Source: Polynucleobacter sphagniphilus (lineage in GTDB: Bacteria > Pseudomonadota > Gammaproteobacteria > Burkholderiales > Burkholderiaceae). From it: 64,000 bases of DNA. This document shows positions 63,340-64,000 of the stretch, one piece after another (the first letter of the stretch is position 1; each line of letters starts with the position of its first letter). The DNA lies in contig NZ_MPIY01000001.1 in assembly GCF_001953355.1 (NCBI RefSeq), forward strand, positions 62,001 to 126,000, in the 5' to 3' direction. Position numbers and translations under genes: made by a program. Below the pieces are notes generated by a model. The model made no database searches, was not told the DNA's origin, and saw only the letters and a program-made list of their open reading frames with translations.

Positions 63340-64000
63340 GTGTTTAGATGCGGCACTATCGCCATTGTTGGGCGCCCCAATATGGGTAAATCGACCTTGC
63401 TCAATGCACTGGTGGGTCAGAAGATCAGCATTACTTCCCGTAAGGCTCAAACTACGCGCCATCGAATTCTCGGAATCCAGAATCGCGATGATGCTCAATT
63501 TATATTTATTGATACGCCTGGGTTTCAAACACGTTTGATGAATACCTTGAACAAGGCCTTAAATCGTACAGTGACTACTGCGCTGCAAGATGTCAATGTG
63601 GCCTGCTTTGTAGTTGAGGCTGGGTATTTTGGTGAAGATGACAAAAAGGTCTTAAAGTTATTACCTGCGGATTTGCCAATCGTGTTGGTGCTTAACAAGC
63701 TCGATTTATTTAACAGTCGCTTTCAGACCCCTTCTGAGCGAGATCAGGCTTTATTGAATTTCATGAAAGAAATGAGTCGCCCCTGGAGTGAATTGGGTGG
63801 TCATGAAGATCAGAATCAATGTGAGTTTGCTGAGATTGTCCCAATGAGTGCCAAGAGTCCACCCGATATTGCGCGCCTGCTCGATGTCTTGGAGGGATAT
63901 TTGCCTGAAGGTGAGCCGGTTTACGATGGCGATACGATCACTGATCGTAGTGAACGATTTTTGGCGGCAGAGATTCTGCGTGAGAAGGTGTTTCGCTTTA
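63340..64000 (+). CDS. era: GTPase Era, 5' part (truncated by window edge)
   Basis: Ras-like GTPase that binds 16S rRNA during 30S maturation; 220 of about 300 codons are present. G1 GRPNMGKST (11-19), with Met where Val is common; the switch region [13 protein letters not shown]3 DTPGF; G4 NKLDLF; and a G5 SAKSP. The C-terminal KH domain is beyond 64000. The start is a GTG 2 nt after the rnc stop. No frameshift is seen. Confidence 0.95.
   Translation, partial: MFRCGTIAIVGRPNMGKSTLLNALVGQKISITSRKAQTTRHRILGIQNRDDAQFIFIDTPGFQTRLMNTLNKALNRTVTTALQDVNVACFVVEAGYFGEDDKKVLKLLPADLPIVLVLNKLDLFNSRFQTPSERDQALLNFMKEMSRPWSELGGHEDQNQCEFAEIVPMSAKSPPDIARLLDVLEGYLPEGEPVYDGDTITDRSERFLAAEILREKVFRF

Noticed and set aside
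1-64000. Mobile elements, CRISPR arrays, defence systems, tRNA/rRNA genes
   Set aside because: No transposase, integrase, direct-repeat array, toxin-antitoxin pair or tRNA/rRNA-like sequence was found; content is core housekeeping throughout.

Overview
This window looks like chromosomal housekeeping DNA of a small-genome, mid-GC (roughly 45-47% by eye) beta-proteobacterium of the order Burkholderiales; Polynucleobacter or a close relative is the best guess. The grounds are a tmRNA tag of the ANDxxxALAA type, the gyrA-serC-pheA-hisC-tyrA-aroA-cmk-rpsA-ihfB supraoperon, the UbiG/Gph and OmpA neighbours, and protein motifs throughout. The genus is an inference. No insertion sequence, prophage, CRISPR array, tRNA or rRNA gene was found. 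Coding density is very high, with many 1-4 nt start/stop overlaps.

Layout. 1-2.3 kb (minus): 5' part of ssrA (tmRNA), gph, ubiG and a short OmpA-like protein. 2.5-13.6 kb (plus): gyrA, then aromatic amino acid and serine genes (serC, pheA, hisC, tyrA, aroA), cmk, rpsA, ihfB. 13.7-18.3 kb: a lipopolysaccharide module (lapB, ugd, hldA, hldD). 18.4-21 kb: a secreted ComEA-like helix-hairpin-helix protein, cysM, and mltB (minus). 21-27 kb: an acyl-CoA catabolic unit (class II histone-deacetylase-like enzyme, AMP-forming acyl-CoA ligase, etfB, etfA, large acyl-CoA dehydrogenase). 27-28.3 kb: two small envelope genes. 28.6-30.8 kb: rpsP-rimM-trmD-rplS. 30.9-37.4 kb: nudix hydrolase, CobD/CbiB-like protein, rsgA, M48 protease, orn, mog, pmbA. 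37.4-41.6 kb: folA, thyA, ferredoxin reductase, fdxA, a 2-hydroxyacid dehydrogenase and a small membrane protein. 41.6-44.7 kb: molybdenum-cofactor genes moeA, mobA, moaA. 44.7-49.5 kb: rne with a long structured leader, divergent rluC and a HAD phosphatase. 49.6-52 kb: sppA, an RsmI-like methylase, maf. 52-58.3 kb: yceD, rpmF and the fatty-acid synthesis cluster plsX-fabH-fabD-fabG-acpP-fabF. 58.3-64 kb: mucD-type protease, lepA, lepB, rnc and the 5' part of era.

The most striking pattern not explained by gene content is in promoter placement. Nine genes (gyrA, cysM, the nudix gene, the M48 protease gene, mog, pmbA, thyA, moaA, yceD) have a TANNNT-type or near-consensus -10 hexamer exactly 12 to 7 nt before the start codon and no evident Shine-Dalgarno sequence, which predicts leaderless mRNAs. 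It also accounts for divergent gene pairs whose start codons are only 13-26 bp apart. Other points to check are a terminator-like hairpin in the rpsA leader, a roughly 375-nt rne leader, the absence of rpoE-rseA-rseB between fabF and mucD, the absence of lapA before lapB, and the pairing of a deacetylase with an acyl-CoA ligase.
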